Virus record (IMG/VR): IMGVR_UViG_3300035698_031273
Location: 43,070 to 107,069 of that record
DNA: 64,000 nt
From: a virus
Strand: one strand, 5' to 3'
Shown here one piece after another: positions 62,765 to 64,000 of this stretch. Within the stretch, counting starts at the first letter, position 1, and every line of letters begins with the position of its first letter. The translations under genes and the position numbers were made by a program. A model generated the notes under the pieces. That model was not told where the DNA came from. It was given only the letters and a program-made list of their open reading frames with translations, and did no database searches.

Positions 62765-63018
62765 TATATGAATATGAGCATCCTGTTACAGGAGAAATAT
62801 TTGAGGTTATTAGGTCTGTAAAAGATCGTAATAAAAAATTTCGTGCTAAAGATGGTGTACTATGTAAAAGATTGGAAATTTCAACAAACTTTTCTGGGGG
62901 GAAAGGTAATAAGGAAGTATTCGAAGCTGACTCTGATTATTGCAGGAGAATGAAACCTAAATATGTTAAATTTCAAGATGGGCATCGCGAAATTTATGAC
63001 CCTACGAAACATAATTAA
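62761..63018 (+). CDS. FmdB-like small protein lacking the zinc cysteines
   Basis: This 85-residue protein begins MIYEYEHPVTGEIFEVIRSV, closely resembling the start of FmdB-family regulatory proteins, which usually have M-P/A-IYEY and two C-x2-C pairs. Here the first cysteine pair is absent, as in phage-encoded relatives, and the rest is basic (VKDRNKKFRAK). The usual second residue is missing, which fits an insertion at the start codon. It may bind nucleic acid; the role is unknown. Confidence 0.55.
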   Translation: MIYEYEHPVTGEIFEVIRSVKDRNKKFRAKDGVLCKRLEISTNFSGGKGNKEVFEADSDYCRRMKPKYVKFQDGHREIYDPTKHN

Positions 63019-63059
63019 TATTTTTAAAGATATAATATTAAAGATGAGAAACATTGCTG

Positions 63060-63446
63060 ATGAGATATATTAAAAAAGAACATATAATAACAACAATATG
63101 TGATGATAATATTGAAGATTTAACAATAGTCCGGTCTATAATTGAGACTATACACCAATACAAATCTTACTGTTCTTTAACTCTACGAGAAAAAACAAGC
63201 GAATATGAATGTTCTAAGTTGTTTTATTCTGATTGTTTAGTTTATCCTGTAGATGATAATTATTTTTATGTTATGACAAAAAAATCCGGATCATTTGTAA
63301 AGAAAACAAATATTTCTTATTCAGATATTGTTGAATTGGAATATTTAGCGAAAGAAGAAAAAGATATTAAAGTTAGTTTTGTAGATAGTACAAATTATAG
63401 AGTCATAGATATTCCTGAAAAAGGGTTGAAGAATGGGAAAATTTGA
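63060..63446 (+). CDS. Hypothetical protein, 128 residues
   Basis: I use ATG 63060; an in-frame TTG at 63054 would add two residues. The protein appears to be a small alpha/beta domain with alternating strands (SYCSLTLREKTSEY, NYFYVMTKKSG) and no metal-binding or nucleotide-binding motif. Not recognised. It overlaps the DNA polymerase gene by 14 bases, so it is co-translated with it. Confidence 0.6.
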   Translation: MRYIKKEHIITTICDDNIEDLTIVRSIIETIHQYKSYCSLTLREKTSEYECSKLFYSDCLVYPVDDNYFYVMTKKSGSFVKKTNISYSDIVELEYLAKEEKDIKVSFVDSTNYRVIDIPEKGLKNGKI

Positions 63447-64000
63447 AAATAAAGATTTTGTTCACCTGCATTGTCACTCTTTCTATTCCAAATTTGATGG
63501 GCTAGCTAATTTAAATGAGTTGGTTATGGAAGCTAGGAAGATGGGTTTTCCTGCTTTGGCATTAACTGACCATGGTAATATAATGGGGTTGATTAAGTTT
63601 ATTGAGGCATGCACATCTACAAAGAATAAAAAAGATGAGCCTATTCCTTATAACACAATTAAACCTATTTTGGGAGCGGAATTTTATCTGTCCAGGAAAA
63701 TGGAAATTGGTCAATATGACAAGAAATCTCATAAACAAGGAAAACCTAAAAAAAGTCAACCAGACGGGAGAAAAGGCAATAGGCATCTTAATCTATATGC
63801 TATGAACTGGGAAGGATATCAGAATCTTTGTACCCTATCACAAAGATCTTGGACAGATGGGTTTTATTTTGATCCTCGTATTGATTTAAATTTATTGGAG
63901 AAATATTCAAAAGGATTAATGTGTGGTAGTGCATGTCTTTCATCTGTAATTAATTTTAATTTATATATTGGACGGTATGATAAGGCTAAGAAAGCATGTA
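63433..64000 (+). CDS. dnaE: DNA polymerase III alpha subunit, PHP domain (3' partial)
   Basis: The frame from ATG 63433 stays open to the right edge; 189 residues are visible. The N-terminus is the PHP domain of bacterial C-family polymerases: FVHLHCHSFYSKFDG (HxH plus the following Asp, about 10-24), MGFPALALTDHGNIMGLIKF (~44-63) and IKPILGAEFYLSRK, in the family order. The C-family catalytic palm lies beyond the window. The metal-binding residues of the PHP domain are retained, so a proofreading or phosphatase activity is possible. The enzyme would copy the phage genome with the DnaB-like helicase and CHC2 protein. Bacterial DnaE itself also fits the sequence seen; the phage context comes from the neighbours. 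Confidence 0.92.
   Translation, partial: MGKFENKDFVHLHCHSFYSKFDGLANLNELVMEARKMGFPALALTDHGNIMGLIKFIEACTSTKNKKDEPIPYNTIKPILGAEFYLSRKMEIGQYDKKSHKQGKPKKSQPDGRKGNRHLNLYAMNWEGYQNLCTLSQRSWTDGFYFDPRIDLNLLEKYSKGLMCGSACLSSVINFNLYIGRYDKAKKAC

Noticed and set aside
1-64000. tRNA genes and CRISPR arrays
   Set aside because: No cloverleaf candidates or regularly spaced direct repeats with unique spacers were noticed by eye. A tRNA-scanning program could still find a weak one.

Overview
The window is a strongly AT-rich, almost completely coding stretch of what looks like a huge (jumbo-class) tailed-phage genome. Every gene reads left to right except one transposon gene. Genes abut or overlap by a few bases (ATGA, GTGA, TTGA or TGATG junctions), TTG and GTG starts are common, and all three standard stop codons are used. 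No tRNA, rRNA or CRISPR array was seen. The phage assignment rests on the giant modular surface proteins followed by a phage-style replication cluster. The host cannot be named from the sequence.

Region 1 (about 1-44.3 kb) is a virion-surface module. It holds a tail-hub-like protein cut by the left edge, a small protein, and about fourteen large proteins of up to 2200 residues. These are built from beta-rich binding domains: LamG/concanavalin-like folds, fibronectin-III domains, InlB-B-like repeats, von Willebrand A pieces, and five sorts of beta-propeller (NHL, WxDxRxG/Asp-box, two-component-regulator type, FG-GAP and Kelch). Several uncatalogued modules recur in different genes, which suggests growth by duplication and shuffling. 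A GT-B glycosyltransferase sits inside the module, and three more glycosyltransferases (GT2, GT4, GT2) close it at 44.3-47.0 kb. They may decorate virion proteins or the host surface.

Region 2 (47.0-58.2 kb) carries a few unknown proteins and then the information-processing cluster: an SF2 helicase of UvsW/type III restriction type, a full-length translation initiation factor IF-3, a Ycf46-like AAA+ ATPase, a degenerate DnaC-like ATPase, a DnaB-like replicative helicase and a small CHC2 zinc-finger primase-like protein. The most striking locus is the AAA+ gene (52.2-55.3 kb). It is broken into two cistrons whose ends are the two halves of a split intein, and a free-standing HNH endonuclease gene with five zinc-knuckle repeats lies between them. 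Protein trans-splicing should rebuild an ATPase of about 565 residues, joined just before the Walker B strand.

Region 3 (58.2-64.0 kb) is accessory. Two tandem paralogs are made of exact 23-residue W-IS-Q-LSEEFIREF repeats; the second has a decayed extra repeat beyond its stop. Small zinc-binding and unknown proteins and an HExxH metallopeptidase-like protein follow. An orphan IS200/IS605-type TnpB element on the minus strand, with hairpins at both ends, is inserted directly upstream of a small FmdB-like gene. The window ends inside a PHP-domain DNA polymerase III alpha (DnaE-type) gene.
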